Assembly: GCA_028023455.1 (NCBI GenBank)
Contig: JAQFVV010000279.1
Location: 372,001 to 436,000 of the forward strand
Reading direction: 5' to 3'
From: Epiperipatus broadwayi
Lineage: Eukaryota; Onychophora; Udeonychophora; Euonychophora; Peripatidae
Length of the DNA stretch: 64,000 bases
Positions within the stretch are counted from its first letter, which is position 1; the number at the start of each line of letters is the position of its first letter. The translations under genes were made by a program, and so were the position numbers. Shown in pieces: positions 1-11,049 of the stretch. The notes below the pieces were generated by a model that ran no database searches, had not been told where the DNA came from, and saw only the letters and a list, made by a program, of their open reading frames with translations.

Positions 1-599
1 ATTCATTAAAGCCTTTTGTTCTTCCCCATCATTATAAAATAGATGCAAACCCTGCTCATATATATATAGAGCAATATAATTAAATGATATTAATTAATAT
101 GTAATTTTTAGAAGTCAGTAAATCTCAAAGTGTTATTTTTTTATTTAACTTCCTTATTGTTCATGACAGTTAAAAATAGAATTGGTTTGTCTATGGCCTA
201 AATTATTTATTAAACAAGCAAGTATAAATAATAACATTCATATGTTTCAGTATGCTTGCTGCAAAGTGGCCTTAAATAATATTCACAAGAAGTTCTATAT
301 ATTATTTTATGAATGCCAGCTCAACATATATATGTAAAAATATAATTAAAATATTTAAATTAATAAGTAGTTTTAGAAAGTAATTAAATCCCCAAATTCT
401 ATCTATATTTCATTTAACTAAACTTATATCATTGTTTAATTGTAACACAGAAGAAAGAAAGCTATTTTTGTATATGGTCAAAATTTTTTATTAAGCAATC
501 ATATTACAAGAGTCCAATGTACTGCAGAAATATTTTCATAAAATTAATGTTAAATCTTATTTGAAATAGCTTACCCAAAAAGAATTTAGATAATGGGCA
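1..599. other. AT-rich DNA, nothing recognised
   Basis: Short TA runs and poly-A/T tracts only. No coding frame, tRNA-like box or terminal repeat was seen. Confidence 0.6.
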
Positions 600-922
600 A
601 GAAGGTTTTACTTGCATCTGCCTTATGGTGAGAGATGGCTAAAGCAAAATAGATAATTAAAAAAGCAGGCATAATCAACAGGACAGCACAACATAAATAC
701 ACCTATACTAAAGCAAAGAAAAATAATGATAACTCATCAACATTCTTAGAACATTCCAAGAAGACAGGACATGTGTTTGAACCCTCCAACCCCAAAATAG
801 TCAACATTGAGAAAAATGACATCAAGCGAAAAATCAGAGAAGCATATTTCATTAATTGTAATAATAATGCTATCAATAGGAGAGATACCTGCTTTGTCAT
901 CTCCAAATGTTGGACTATCTAG
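600..922 (+). pseudogene. Penelope-like element, GIY-YIG endonuclease C-terminal fragment (PLE-1)
   Basis: This is the tail of a Penelope-like retroelement protein. A frame open from about 653 to the stop at 920-922 reads INRTAQHKYTYTK, then FLEHSKKTGHVFEPS, KRKIREAYFINCN and INRRDTCFVISKCWT. That is the arginine/QH core of the GIY-YIG nuclease followed by the usual PLE C-terminus. Just upstream, in another frame, YGERWLKQ looks like the remains of the YYGE motif, so at least one frameshift separates the catalytic start from the rest. The family is known to pair a reverse transcriptase with this nuclease, but no reverse transcriptase lies upstream here, so the copy is 5'-truncated. The same tail recurs at 1.3, 2.1, 11.4, 53.5 and 63.8 kb in this window. 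Confidence 0.85.
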
Positions 923-987
923 CTCATTTGCATATGCTTTGCATACTGCTTTGTTTCCTTGCCCTATTTCCTCATTCTGCACCTCGC

Positions 988-1042
988 ATTACCGCTATGA
1001 ATATGAGGCAAATGGCCTCAAAAGTGCTTAGCATATAGTAAT
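988..1042 (+). ncRNA. Hammerhead-ribozyme-like fold downstream of PLE-1
   Basis: ATTAC (988-992) can pair with GTAAT (1038-1042) as stem I. CTATGA (995-1000) sits where CUGAUGA is expected. GAGGC (1005-1009) pairs with GCCTC (1015-1019) as stem II, followed by AAAA in place of GAAA. TGC-TTA-GCA forms a short stem III. The core lacks one base (G5) and G12 is changed, so this copy is probably inactive. The same layout, with a different but still paired stem II, occurs in the PLE at 53-54 kb. Hammerheads are known in PLEs; the assignment here is inference from folding by eye. Confidence 0.4.
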
Positions 1043-1045
1043 TTT

Positions 1046-1194
1046 TTGAATCTGTATAGCTTCTCGTTCAAGTGTGTCATATGCTTTTTAATTTGTATAT
1101 TAAATATAGATAAGTGCTTGAAAATTTTGTCACCATCTGAAAATTATATATATATATCTTTTAATAAAATATTTTCTTTGCTTAATTTAAATAT
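1046..1194. other. AT-rich spacer between PLE copies
   Basis: It probably includes remnants of the PLE-1 3' end. No feature could be delimited. Confidence 0.4.
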
Positions 1195-1253
1195 AATAAT
1201 AATAGTAATGGAAAACTATTCGGGAAAATTTAAAATTTTAATAAAAATAATAT

Positions 1254-1295
1254 CTAAGCATTGCTTTCAACCAGGTTAGTGGAAATCACAGAACT
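1254..1295 (-). ncRNA. Hammerhead-like motif in PLE-2a
   Basis: Read on the minus strand: CTGTGA (1286-1291), a stem II region, then GAAAGC (1263-1268) and AGC-AAT-GCT, which gives the canonical A15.1-U16.1 stem III with cleavage expected after the following U. The CUGAUGA box has lost one base. The partner copy at 2371-2416 has TTGATGA at this place, so the ancestor was plausibly CTGATGA. Confidence 0.4.
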
Positions 1296-1343
1296 GCAAT
1301 CAAATATATAAATAAATATATACATGAAAATTAAACATGTTAT

Positions 1344-1640
1344 TTATGTGGTAATCCAATGCTTAATATTATATGCTATAAACCATGTCTCTTTATATTT
1401 TCTTTTTGGATCATTACATTCAGTACCAATAACCTCAATATTAATAGGATTAAAATTATGTCCAGATTTAATTTCATGTTCCAAAAATATAGATTTAACA
1501 ATAGAGTCTGTTTTAGCATGTTTGTATAAGTATTTATGTTGTACTAATCTTGTAGCATAATTGACATGTGATTCTCCATAATAAATTGCATTACATTTTG
1601 GTTCATCACATTTAATTTTATAAACAATGTGTAGAGAGAT
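1344..1640 (-). pseudogene. PLE GIY-YIG endonuclease fragment (PLE-2a)
   Basis: Minus-strand reading gives IVYKIKCDEPKCNAIYYGES, then TRLVQHKYLYKH, FLEHEIKSGHNFNP, KRKYKETWFIAYN and a stop at 1344-1346. It therefore has the Cys pair that often precedes the domain, the Y-YGE (GIY-YIG equivalent) motif, the catalytic Arg in TRLVQH, and the PLE C-terminal block. This is nearly the complete nuclease domain with no internal stop in the part read. The linker and reverse transcriptase are missing upstream, where the arm meets the palindrome centre. The catalytic residues look intact, but no full protein can be made from it. Confidence 0.85.
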
Positions 1641-2067
1641 TGGCTTGGAGATAGTTTATCTTTAGTTTTGTTTAAAGTTTGATTAAGACTAGGAGGTGCT
1701 AAAAAACAAATTACAATTGTTTGAACAAACTGATTTCATCCCTTTAGATATATTAGTATATAAGAAAGGTTGAGCAATGCATAACTAGTAATAAAGTTTG
1801 TTGTATTCAAAGATGATTAAAAAGTTTTAAGAGTTTTGTTTAATAAATTATAATTATAACCTGATTTAAGTTATAATTTATTAAACCAAACACTTATTTT
1901 TTTTTACTTATCTATGCATGGATCAGCCTTCCTTATATACCTAATATATCTAAAAGGATGAAAACAATTTGTTCAAACAATTGTAATATTGGTTTTGATA
2001 CACCTCCTAGTTTTAATTAAATTTTAAACAATACTAAAGATAAATTATCTCCAAACCAATCTCGATA

Positions 2068-2330
2068 AATAATTTATAAAATTAAATGTATTGAACCAAA
2101 ACGCAATGCAATTTATTCTAGAGAATCTCATGCCAATTGTTCTACAAGATTAGCACAACATAAATACTTATATAAACATGTTAAAACAGACTACTGCTAA
2201 ATCTATATTTGTGAACATGAATCCTATTGATATTGGGGTTGTTGGTATTGAATGTAATAATCAAAAAAGAAAATATAAAAAGTATGGTTTATAGCTAAAT
2301 AATATCAAGCATTGTATTATCACATAAATG
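2068..2330 (+). pseudogene. Decayed PLE GIY-YIG fragment (PLE-2b)
   Basis: This is the inverted partner of the copy at 1344-1640. It reads YKIKCIEPKRNAIYSRES and TRLAQHKYLYKH. The YYGE motif has become YSRE, one Cys is lost, and stops and frameshifts follow after KTDY. It is clearly homologous but broken at the active-site tyrosine and glycine. Confidence 0.8.
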
Positions 2331-2370
2331 ACATATTTAATTTTAATATATATTTATTTATATATTTTGT

Positions 2371-2416
2371 TGCAGTTTGATGATTATGACTGACCTGGTC
2401 AAAAGCAATGCTTAGA
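2371..2416 (+). ncRNA. Hammerhead-like motif in PLE-2b
   Basis: TTGATGA (2377-2383) is one base from CUGAUGA. GAC (2388-2390) pairs with GTC (2398-2400). AAAA (2401-2404) replaces GAAA. A-GC-AAT-GC-U (2404-2412) forms stem III, with U2413 as the residue before the expected cut. Each of the two partner copies repairs the other's defect. Confidence 0.45.
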
Positions 2417-2460
2417 TATTATTTTTATTAAAATTTTGAGCTATTTTAAATAATTTTCCA

Positions 2461-2547
2461 TTATTATTATTATTATTACTACTGTTACTACTAGTACTAG
2501 TACTACTACTAGTACTACTACCACTACTAATATCACTACTACTACCA

Positions 2548-2620
<73 letters not shown>

Positions 2621-2667
2621 CACCACTACTACTACTACTACCACTACCACTACTACTACTACTGCTG

Positions 2668-2726
<59 letters not shown>

Positions 2727-2746
2727 GCTGCTACTGCTACTACTGC

Positions 2747-2793
<47 letters not shown>
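2461..2793. repeat. Compound trinucleotide microsatellite (ATT / ACT / ACC)
   Basis: About 330 bp of ATT, then ACT/CTA with ACC and GCT interruptions, then ATT again. The long minus-strand frame through it would encode only poly-Ile/Val and is not a gene. It abuts the outer end of the PLE inverted repeat, a common place for microsatellites to start. Confidence 0.95.
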
Positions 2794-2797
<4 letters not shown>

Positions 2798-4205
2798 CAT
2801 CTTATTTGTATAAGAAATTTTAAAAAATAGATAAACTGATTTTAAAGCCATAATATAAGCATTTATGAAAGCTGCTGTAGTATGTAATCTATTTGAAAAT
2901 TGGGTAACCTACTCAACAAGTAGTACAACATAAGAGAAACTAATTAAAAATAATGCTTATAAAATATAATAAATAAATGCAAAGCAATAAATAAAAAATG
3001 TACATATTTCATAGACTAAAATAATATTAATAATAAAAGTAAACCATATTTGTTTTAACAACAGTTATAAATATGATGAATGTAATTCATTAATCTTTTG
3101 CAATAAAATTAATAAATATTTGATAACTATTAATTTTTAAATGATATTCTTGATGTTTTTAATGTTTTAAAATTGCAATATTTTGATCTCATTTAGTATA
3201 GGAATAAAAACTAAGAGATACTTTAATTGGAAAATGACAATAAAATCTTAACAATTTACATCAAGATATTTTTGGGTTAAAAAGGGGGGAGATATACATT
3301 AGAAGTTGTACAATATATTAGATGTAAATAATTGTTAGTTTTACACAATTTATTTTGTTGTAATAATACAATTAAAAAATAATTGATGATTATTAACCTG
3401 TTTTTAATGGTTTTAAATTGAAGTGATTTTTTTTTATCTTTAATGATATTATTGAAAATTATGCTCCTGCTTTATTTAACTGTCCAAATGTAGCTATTAA
3501 TTAATTATGGAAATGTAAGGTGGCACTACAATCAGCCTTCTTTTAAGCCTAGAATGGTTCATTTACACATATTCTACAGTATTTATTTAATGGTTTTTTT
3601 ACCTTTAACAGCAAAAACTAAAACTAAATTATATATCGATTGACATTAATTTTAACTAAATTATCTAGAGGTCAGTATTATTTAGAGAAAAGTAAATCCA
3701 AGAAAGTAAAAGCAATGTATTCACTGTGCTTGGTTGATCTTGCTTTTATTTAAAATCTGAAAATTGAAGATTATAAATATATGTAAAATTGATTTAATTT
3801 TTGTAAAGTTAAACTAAGTATTTGTTTCTTGATAAGTATGTTATGTTTAGAGACAGATTTTATTTGAACATTTTTTTAGCAGAAAATAAACAAATGTTTC
3901 AATATGAAATAGAAAGTTAAAACAGAAACATTTTCAAGATTGTAAATGTTTATTTTTTTTATTTCTTTATAATTATAAATTGAGTTTTTAGATTTTAAAA
4001 CTACTTTAAGCTACTTTTTATTCAAATAACTATTATTAATCTAAAAATAATAACTGTTATATTCTATTTCTTGAAAAATGTTTTTTCTGCATCAAGGCTA
4101 AAAATAAAATAATTATATTCTGATTATTTGTTTCAGTTTTTACCTTTTTTATACTTTGCAATGTAAATATATTAAATTTAAGATTATTTCCATTGTTTAA
4201 AGTTA
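2794..4205. other. AT-rich DNA, nothing recognised
   Basis: No coding frame, terminal repeat or tRNA-like box seen. Poly-A/T tracts only. Confidence 0.6.
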
Positions 4206-4269
4206 ACATTTTAATGAGTAAATGTAATATATATATATATATATATATTACATTTACTCATTAAAATGT
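4206..4269. repeat. Perfect palindrome centred on (TA)n
   Basis: The arm beginning ACATTTTAATGAGTAAATG is repeated exactly in inverse on the other side of a TA run. It could extrude as a cruciform. A pure (TA)n tract follows at about 4282-4329. Confidence 0.9.
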
Positions 4270-4280
4270 ATAACTTTATA

Positions 4281-4329
<49 letters not shown>

Positions 4330-4331
<2 letters not shown>

Positions 4332-5389
4332 AGAATAAAAATCTATTAATAAAAAAGTGAAAACACAAAATCTTTACAAATTGTCTTCTAAAGTTATTTT
4401 AAATTTCACTGTACAAATATATTCTTCTTATTATAAATGGATTGCTTAATGGAATGCATTCTTGCCAAAATGCTTTAATTTAATATGATACTTACCATAA
4501 ATTACTTTCAACAGGGAATATGAAACAAACATATTCATTTTGTATTTTTTCTCATGACTACATTACATTTTTATGGTTTGCTTTAATTAACACACCTCTT
4601 ACTACCAATTTCTTACTTTAAGAATACTTTTTATTTTTACTTTGCTTTTTAAAAGCCTGCATTACAGATTTAGTAATACAGAAGTATATTTTATTTTATG
4701 TGAATTTGATTTTTAATTAAATTCTTTTATGTGAAACTATCAAGTAGAATATCTAAATTTGTATTAAACCATGATATAATATCACTTACATTTTATATTA
4801 TGTTTAACTATAACATCAATTTGTTTACAATATGTCTATTTACCTAAAACTTTTTTATCTACCCTTCATAATATATATATATTGTGTGTGTGTGTTTTCA
4901 AAAAATGTTATATGTTTAAAACTAAAATATTAAAGTTTAGAATTACTTTTGTTGGAATAGACTGACACAAAACTTATTATGGACATTAGTGAATAACATA
5001 TAAATATTTTCAAAATATAAATATACTTATATATTGAAAACCAATTATTTTATATAACATAAGATTTCTAAATATGTAACCTTTGTCTCAGTTTTACTCT
5101 TTGACCATATGGAAGTTTCTGTTGTTATCCTTAATAGTAACATCTGATTTTAGTATTCAAATTGTCATTCCATGTTAGAAGTCAATAAATTTGACTTTGT
5201 TTATTAGAAACATAAGTTTACAAATGAAAAACTTATTAAAAAGTCTTATTTGACAATTTTAAATATGGGAAAATTTTGTAAAGTGAAATACATAATAAGA
5301 ACAATTACATTTTTTATTGAATGAATAAATGTTTTAAATAACCTCAATATTATTACATATTCTTTTATCTTCATATAAATAAAGATGCA
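4330..5389. other. AT-rich DNA with a short TA/TG microsatellite
   Basis: (TA)n runs into (TG)n near 4871-4895. Otherwise nothing recognised. Confidence 0.6.
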
Positions 5390-5475
5390 ATAAAAGACAA
5401 ATGACTCCCAAGATACATTTCATGCTGAACAATCACCATCAGTTAGTCCAGGTCACAATCACTCATATACATCTT
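5390..5475 (-). mobile_element. SINE-A fragment
   Basis: On the minus strand it contains the block 'ctggactaactgatg...cagcatgaaat...tcatttgtctt' that is shared with the better copies at 10.8, 15.3, 36.3 and 46.0 kb. Only the middle of the element is present, and the 3' TTCAAATCC-like box is missing. Confidence 0.65.
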
Positions 5476-5503
5476 TATTACATAAAAGTATTTATCTATA
5501 TTA

Positions 5504-6090
5504 AATAATTACATTTTGAATTACAAGTGTCAAATTAACTACTCTCATATCTTTGACACCCTACACTTTATGTAAATATAGTAATGATTATTATTAATCA
5601 TTTACTAAATTAGAAATTGTCTCTAGAACAGATATAAACTTTAAAACTCAATTCAAGATTATAACTAGATCTGATTTTTTAAAATTAAACACACATACAC
5701 ATGGAGTTAGTTATTCACATTTTTTTTTACCTGTATAATCTATAGACAATATTACCACATATACGTTTATTTGTCTTTTATCATATCTTTATTTATATGA
5801 ATTTAAAAAAATATGTGGTAATATTGAGGTTACTTAACATATTTATAAAGATATTACACATGAAAAAAAGAAGAAATGTAAATAACTCCATGTGATTGTA
5901 TGTTTAATTGTAAAAAAAAAAAATCAGATATATTAATCTTTAATTGAGATTTAAAGTTTACATCTCTGCTAGAGACAAACTCTAGTTTTTTAAATGATTA
6001 ATAATAGTCATTATTATATTTATCTAAAGTGGATGGTGTCAAAGATATGGGTGAATTACTTTGACACTTATAATTCACAATGTAATTATT
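5504..6090. mobile_element. Fold-back element FB1 (587 bp, arms about 280 bp)
   Basis: The two halves are near-complete inverted repeats that begin AATAATTACATT..TGAATTA and contain AAGTGTCAAA / TTTGACACTT. They meet at a hinge near 5780-5810. Identity looks like roughly 80-85% by eye, with scattered differences, so this is an old hairpin. No coding frame is present and no clear target duplication was found. A half-copy of the same arm lies at 18.93-19.04 kb, which shows this is a dispersed family and not a one-off inversion. The superfamily is unknown. Confidence 0.8.
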
Positions 6091-6616
6091 GAATGAATAA
6101 TAGGAGGCTGGTGAAAGAAAGAAATTAACAGAAATCTTAGCTGGTTAATTTTTATTTGCAAATCCTGAGGAAATTATTCTTAATTCATCACAAAGCTATA
6201 AAAATATGTTTCAAAATTTGACATTGTATTTATAATTATTAAAATATTATAAAAGTTCTGTATTATGGTATTTAGCAGACTCTAAATAATCATAGTTTCT
6301 GTTTCACCATTACTACAAATTTCTTAACTTCTATTTTAAAAATAAATCGTTTAAAAAAAATGAAGTAGAATTATGAAAATTATTTTTAACACTTACAATA
6401 CAAATATTTTGTAAAAGTAAATCAAAATATTTTAAATAAATTACAGAAAATACATATTTTTTTATTTCTTTCTTAGAAAAATAGAAAAAATAATCTCACA
6501 AAAGTTATTGAAGACTTATAACAAAGAATACACCAATCAGCATGTAGGAAGCAGATTTTCAGATAAGCTTACAATCTCAGTTTTTAAATGAATATTGATT
6601 TAATTCCATTTCCTAG
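6091..6616. other. AT-rich DNA, nothing recognised
   Basis: No coding frame, terminal repeat or tRNA-like box was seen. Confidence 0.55.
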
Positions 6617-6717
6617 TATTCAATGAATGTAAAATTAGCATAATAGCATTAAAATAGCTGTAAGAGAACAAATGGATGCTGATGGCATACCAGTGCCAAG
6701 TCCAAATGAAGGATTTT
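6617..6717 (+). other. Candidate host exon or exon relic
   Basis: TTCCATTTCCTAG, a pyrimidine-rich acceptor, ends at 6616, and the donor GTATGT starts at 6718. Inside, a frame from 6639 reads KIAVREQMDADGIPVPSPNEGF. Its balanced codon use and Asp/Pro/Glu content are unlike the surrounding AT-rich noise. An in-frame TAG at 6636-6638 breaks the frame from the acceptor, so the exon would need a different acceptor, or it is a pseudo-exon. I do not recognise the protein. Confidence 0.22.
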
Positions 6718-6741
6718 GTATGTATTTATGTGAGTATTAAT

Positions 6742-8207
6742 ATAAAATGTTTAGATTAACTTTTTGTAATGTTTATTAATTTCTGCCTTGTTTTATTAAA
6801 TATTTAATCCCATTGTCATATTTAATTTTTTATATGTAATTAAGATCATTTTTCTACTGATTATATTTTAAAATCTTCTACCACATTTTAAAAAATATTT
6901 CAATTATAACTTTTTGTAAATGTAATTTCAGAAAATGGTTTCAATTTCTGCTATATTATCAAACTGAATTATTAAATTCTAGTTTTTATTAATTTCCAAA
7001 TGCACACCTCCCAAATCATCAATAATCTATTTGATAAAAATAAAACACTTTTAATATAAAATTACTCAATCCGGTTTTTAGAATTTATTTTTTTCAGATT
7101 CCAATATTTCCACGTTGGCAACTCAAACTATGCCAAAACAGGAAAAATACAACTCTTTGCTATTTATCTTATTTACTTACAAATACTTATTGTTTTTTTT
7201 CCTTTTAACTTTGATTGCAAATATACATAAAAACTAATTTATTTATTGTAAAATATTATCAATCATCTTTAAAATTTTGTTTTCAAAATCTTTAAACAAT
7301 AAGCATTTGGATTACATATCCTATGTATGATTAAAAATTTCCCAATCAGTATAATAATAATCCAAAGAAAACTTTAATGACTATAAGTAATAACAACTTA
7401 CTTTTTTACACTTTATATAATGCAATTATATTACTTTCTCCAAATAAATTTATTACCTTACAATTTCAACTGTCCAACAGTCTTTTTTAGAAGTACAAAA
7501 TATTTAAATAGATATGATTATGTAGAGATGAAATATATTATAATTACTATACAAAAGTGAAATATTATTCTATAGTTAAATTAGGGAAAATTTGATTTGT
7601 AGTCATATAATTATTTAAGTATTATGTATCTTTGAAGAAGACTGTTGACCATCAAAAGTGTAAGGAAATAAAATTATTTGGAGTATATAATGTTTGCCTT
7701 GTATAAAATATAAAACGAAAGGTGTTATTGATTATAATTATATATGTTAATAATCAATGCATGGCAAAGAAAAAAGGAATAAAAATAAAACCTTAATACA
7801 ACAAGCAAAACATCTAATATCCTCATTAATAGCTTGTTTTATCAACACAATTTTTTTTATATTTTCATTGATGCTTTCTGCCATCAGTTAACAACTTTCC
7901 AAGTATTTAAAAATATTTATTATTAACTTGTAATTATTATTTTATTGAGCGTTTGTGTATTAATTAAACAATTTTTTATATTTTCTTCATTATTTTTTTA
8001 TCTTTTTTTAAAAAAAAAATATTAACGATAACTTGTGTTATATTAGAATTTAATTACCATCTACTAACTATACATTTATCTTTATATAATACATTTGAAC
8101 ATTTTAAAAACACATGCATGATTATTAACTTATTTGAAACGTTTGACAGCTAATAATGCGTAATATATTTTATTAGTATATAATGTTTAAATGATTAATT
8201 TAAATGT
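6742..8207. other. AT-rich DNA; one weak repeat-like motif
   Basis: Near 7630-7670 a stretch with GAAGAAGACTGTTGACC then AAAAGTGTAAGGAAATAAA faintly resembles the ends of the fold-back at 17.2-17.4 kb. Nothing else was recognised. Confidence 0.5.
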
Positions 8208-8218
8208 ATGTTTATCTG

Positions 8219-8328
8219 GGGTTTTTTTCATATGTTATAGCATCGTCCGGGAACCCGCAACAACCGTCTGCAACCAACTGCTTGCTTGCAAGGCGGCTGC
8301 GCTGACCTCTCGGCTAACAACGCTTGAC
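8219..8328 (-). mobile_element. tRNA-derived SINE-B, with target-site duplication
   Basis: Read on the minus strand, it starts with a tRNA-like head (box-A-like TTAGCCGAGAGGTCAGC), passes a CTTGCAAGCAAG anticodon-arm region, and reaches a box-B-like GCGGGTTCCCGG. It then ends ATGCTATGACATATG plus an A-rich tail. ATGTTTATCTG flanks it perfectly on both sides (8208-8218 and 8329-8339), an 11-bp target duplication that fixes the ends. At about 110 bp it is little more than the tRNA part, and it presumably moves using a LINE machinery. It is GC-rich against its surroundings. Sister copies are at 19.08 and 21.66 kb. Its length and the A-tail argue against a working tRNA gene. Confidence 0.85.
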
Positions 8329-8339
8329 ATGTTTATCTG

Positions 8340-9006
8340 TTTTTATTTCTTATACAAAGAAGAATATTAGGGTTATTAAATAAACAACATTGAAAATCAA
8401 TCTATATATTTACATTTTTACACAAAGAAATGTTATGTGTATGAATAAATGAACAGATGTATATACATATAAATTGTCATACACTTATAAAATTATACTT
8501 TTTAATATCATAACGTCCTTTTCATAAAAAAACAATTTGGTGATTAATAATTTTCATATATGGATATATATTAACATGCTGTCACATCCAAACAAAAGAA
8601 ACATTATTTTTTCAATGCTTAAGATATCCTACTGTTCAATTACGTACTTTTTTTTCCAATGGTTTTATGTCTCATGTCGATTCATCTAACACTTTTCCTG
8701 TTTATGAAAAATAATTAAAGTAATAAAAAAGTTTTCGAGACTTTCAAATATATTTAAGAGATATTTAAAATTAGAAATAAATATTTCAACTTGCATGTTA
8801 TAATGTAAAACGTTTTGGTTTTTGTATTTTCTCTTTGTTTAATTAATATAATTGAAAAAATAAACAATATTTTAGTTTTATGTTTATTCGTTATAAATAA
8901 CAATTTTTAAAACGTTATATATATATATGGAGGCAGCAAGAAATATATAAAATCCAGCTAAAGGATATATATATGTATTTATGCGCAAGGCTAAATGGGT
9001 TTATAA
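8340..9006. other. AT-rich DNA, nothing recognised
   Basis: A few TA runs only. Confidence 0.6.
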
Positions 9007-9264
9007 ATAATTAGAAAAAACAGTCAACACTTAGACAATCACAAAATCAATAACAATCAGTAATTTAAACTGCTGTCAAGGCAACTTCCTATCAGCAATA
9101 AAGGTGAATTCCATTTGTATTGTTAATAAAAGGTTGCCTTTGACAGCAGTTTGAAATTGTTGACCTTTATTGTTAATAGGAGTTTGCATTAACATCAGTT
9201 TGAAATTGTTGATTGTTATTGATATTAGGATTGTCTAAGTGTTGACTGCTTTTTCATAATTATA
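9007..9264. mobile_element. Fold-back element FB2
   Basis: The outer ends are inverted repeats (CAGTCAACACTTAGACAATC on the left, its complement on the right) next to ATAATTA and TA-rich flanks. Inside, the block with AATTTCAAACTGCTGTCAA appears three times in two orientations, each next to AACAATAAAGG. There is no coding capacity. A diverged half-copy sits at 57.26-57.37 kb. Confidence 0.75.
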
Positions 9265-9847
9265 TATATAAATACAATTACTTGTCTATACAGTTGTTTT
9301 TAATATCTCAAGCAGAGGACTAGTTTTTATTTGAAAATAGTACCAGTTTCTGATGAATATCATTTATCTGGTTGACATATTTAATATACTTGTGTGAGCA
9401 ACTAATTGTATATATACACACACTGTATTCATTGATAACTGTTTATATCATCTGAGTGATTTTTTAAAATATTTTTTTAAATTATTTTATATACAGATAA
9501 TATTTTAAATATAAGTAAAGTATATATATGTAATCTTGATGTATTATAACTTTATCTTTCTTATTGCATTACCAAATCTATATAATATCAATATCATTTA
9601 CTTTCATTATTAATTTTACAATGCTTCATAGAACCCCCTATTGATGGTTTCAATAGCCCCAGAAATCTTCTTCAAATCTATAACAAACACAAATATACAA
9701 ATATACAAGAACATGCAATTTCACATTTTATATATATTCTATCTTATAATTAATATTCATATATATATATTATTACCTATTTATAATACATTTTAACTTT
9801 TTTTAAATTTTATATTTATCAATCAATACTCCCTATAGATTTATATA
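9265..9847. other. AT-rich DNA, nothing recognised
   Basis: Short TA and poly-T tracts. No repeat family was identified. Confidence 0.6.
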
Positions 9848-10697
9848 CACCTGGGTCTCATTTTATGCGATAGATATGTTCTTCAGAAAACACGTGCAAA
9901 TGAAATTGCGCAAAAATAGACGTAACTTACCTTAAAAAAGGGGGGATGTGGTCTGTGATTTTTCAAAAATCGCTTAAAAACAAAGCACTAATGTAAAATT
10001 ACTTTAAAATTCACACACAAAAAAAAATAAAGAAATATAATATGACTAATAAAAAATTTCAAATTTGAAAACAATTGATACAAGACAAACTTTTTTTAAC
10101 TATAACATTTAATTTTATTCAAAATAATATATTTTTATGCATAATTTACAGTACAGTAATTTACATTTTTTATACATGTTTTAATTATTATTGCTATTTG
10201 CCGATAAACAGGTTTGTTTGCAAACCGGTAAAAAATCAGATTTTAATTTTTAATTATCAAATTTAATTGTGCCCACTGCTATTACTCATCTTTTAAAAAT
10301 AAACTTGCAGACACTAAATGATTAATAATTGATTACATTCTTTTTTAAAAAGCAAAAACAGAATGTGATTTAAAATGCAAAATTAACATGCACAATGTTT
10401 GAACAAATTTACATTATAATCTTGTAAAATTTAAAGTGTGTATACATAAAATGTGGAAATCATGATTTTAATTTCATTATTGCATAAAATCTTACTATTA
10501 TAAAGCACTAAAAATATTGAAATTACTAAAATGGAAGTCAAATTCCAATAATGTGCTATTACTTTCAATATGACATAAGTGCGCAAAATTTATTATTTAA
10601 AGAAATAGCGCATTATCGGAGTTCGACTTCCAGAAAAACGTGAATCGCGTAACTTCAAATTGCGTTAAATAAATCCGCATAAAAAGAGACCCAGGTG
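9848..10697. mobile_element. Non-autonomous TIR DNA transposon (850 bp)
   Basis: The ends are 22-bp terminal inverted repeats that begin CACCTGGGTCTC and run to TATGCG, with 21 of 22 bases matching. The flanks are TATATA on the left and TATATATA on the right, so the target is TA, or a longer TA-rich duplication hidden in the repeat. A second block just inside (ACGTAACTT, AATTGCGC) is also partly inverted. The interior is AT-rich with no transposase, so it must be mobilised in trans. TA targeting fits the Tc1/mariner group, but I do not recognise this TIR. Confidence 0.8.
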
Positions 10698-10756
10698 TAT
10701 ATATATATCTTTGGGTCAAAATGGGCATGATATGATTTGGGTGTTCATCATCAGAT

Positions 10757-11040
10757 TATGGATGAATGAAGAGTTGGAGTATGGAGTAGATTGAAGCCTG
10801 TCCATTAAATTTTGAAAATTTGCTATCTTAATATAAACTGAGCACTGATTATATATATAGGAAATAATGATCTGGGTTAACTGAATAGTACTAGTTCAGC
10901 ATGAAATACACATATTGGTGATGATTTATCTTCTTTGCATATGTGTTTATGGCTATTGGTGATATGAGATAGAATGGATACTTGAAGAAAGCCTGGGTTC
11001 AAATCCTCTATAATTACAATTAAACTTACTCATATATATG
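10757..11040 (+). mobile_element. SINE-A, nearly full copy
   Basis: The order of blocks is TGGATGAATGAAGAGTTGG, TTGAAGCCTGTCCATTAAA, TTTGCTATCTTAATATAAAC, a short TA run, a 'ctgggttaactgaa...cagcatgaaat' block, 'ttggtgatgatttatctt', 'gatatgagatagaatggata', and a 3' GGGTTCAAATCCTCT. The last block resembles a pol III box B, and the preceding 'agatagaatggata' may be a worn box A, so the 3' part could be tRNA-derived. This is one of the best copies of a family with about nine occurrences in the window. Confidence 0.75.
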
Positions 11041-11049
11041 AAGTATGTC

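Larger units (their letters stand above)
1195..2470. mobile_element. Two PLE 3' ends head to head, forming a 1.3-kb inverted repeat (PLE-2a/2b)
   Basis: The left arm (about 1203-1855) and right arm (about 1870-2462) are inverted copies of one PLE tail. Each has a GIY-YIG remnant near the centre, a 3' untranslated stretch, and an outer end containing TATCTAAGCATTGCTTT or its complement. The centre is an AT-rich hinge at about 1857-1872. Both proteins point outward, so the 5'-truncated ends meet in the middle. Inverted partial copies are a known habit of Penelope elements. The right arm is the more decayed of the two, so the copies have diverged and are not a simple assembly mirror. Confidence 0.8.

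Noticed and set aside
2441-2851. 136-codon minus-strand frame rich in Val and Ile
   Set aside because: It is the translation of the trinucleotide microsatellite and has no protein-like composition.
7620-7680. Hammerhead-like word GAAGAAGACTGTTGACC...AAAAGTG
   Set aside because: No CTGATGA box and no pairing stem II; it only resembles the end of the 17-kb fold-back.
10075-10266. 63-codon frame inside the TIR element
   Set aside because: AT-driven Phe/Ile/Tyr-rich peptide with no transposase motif.
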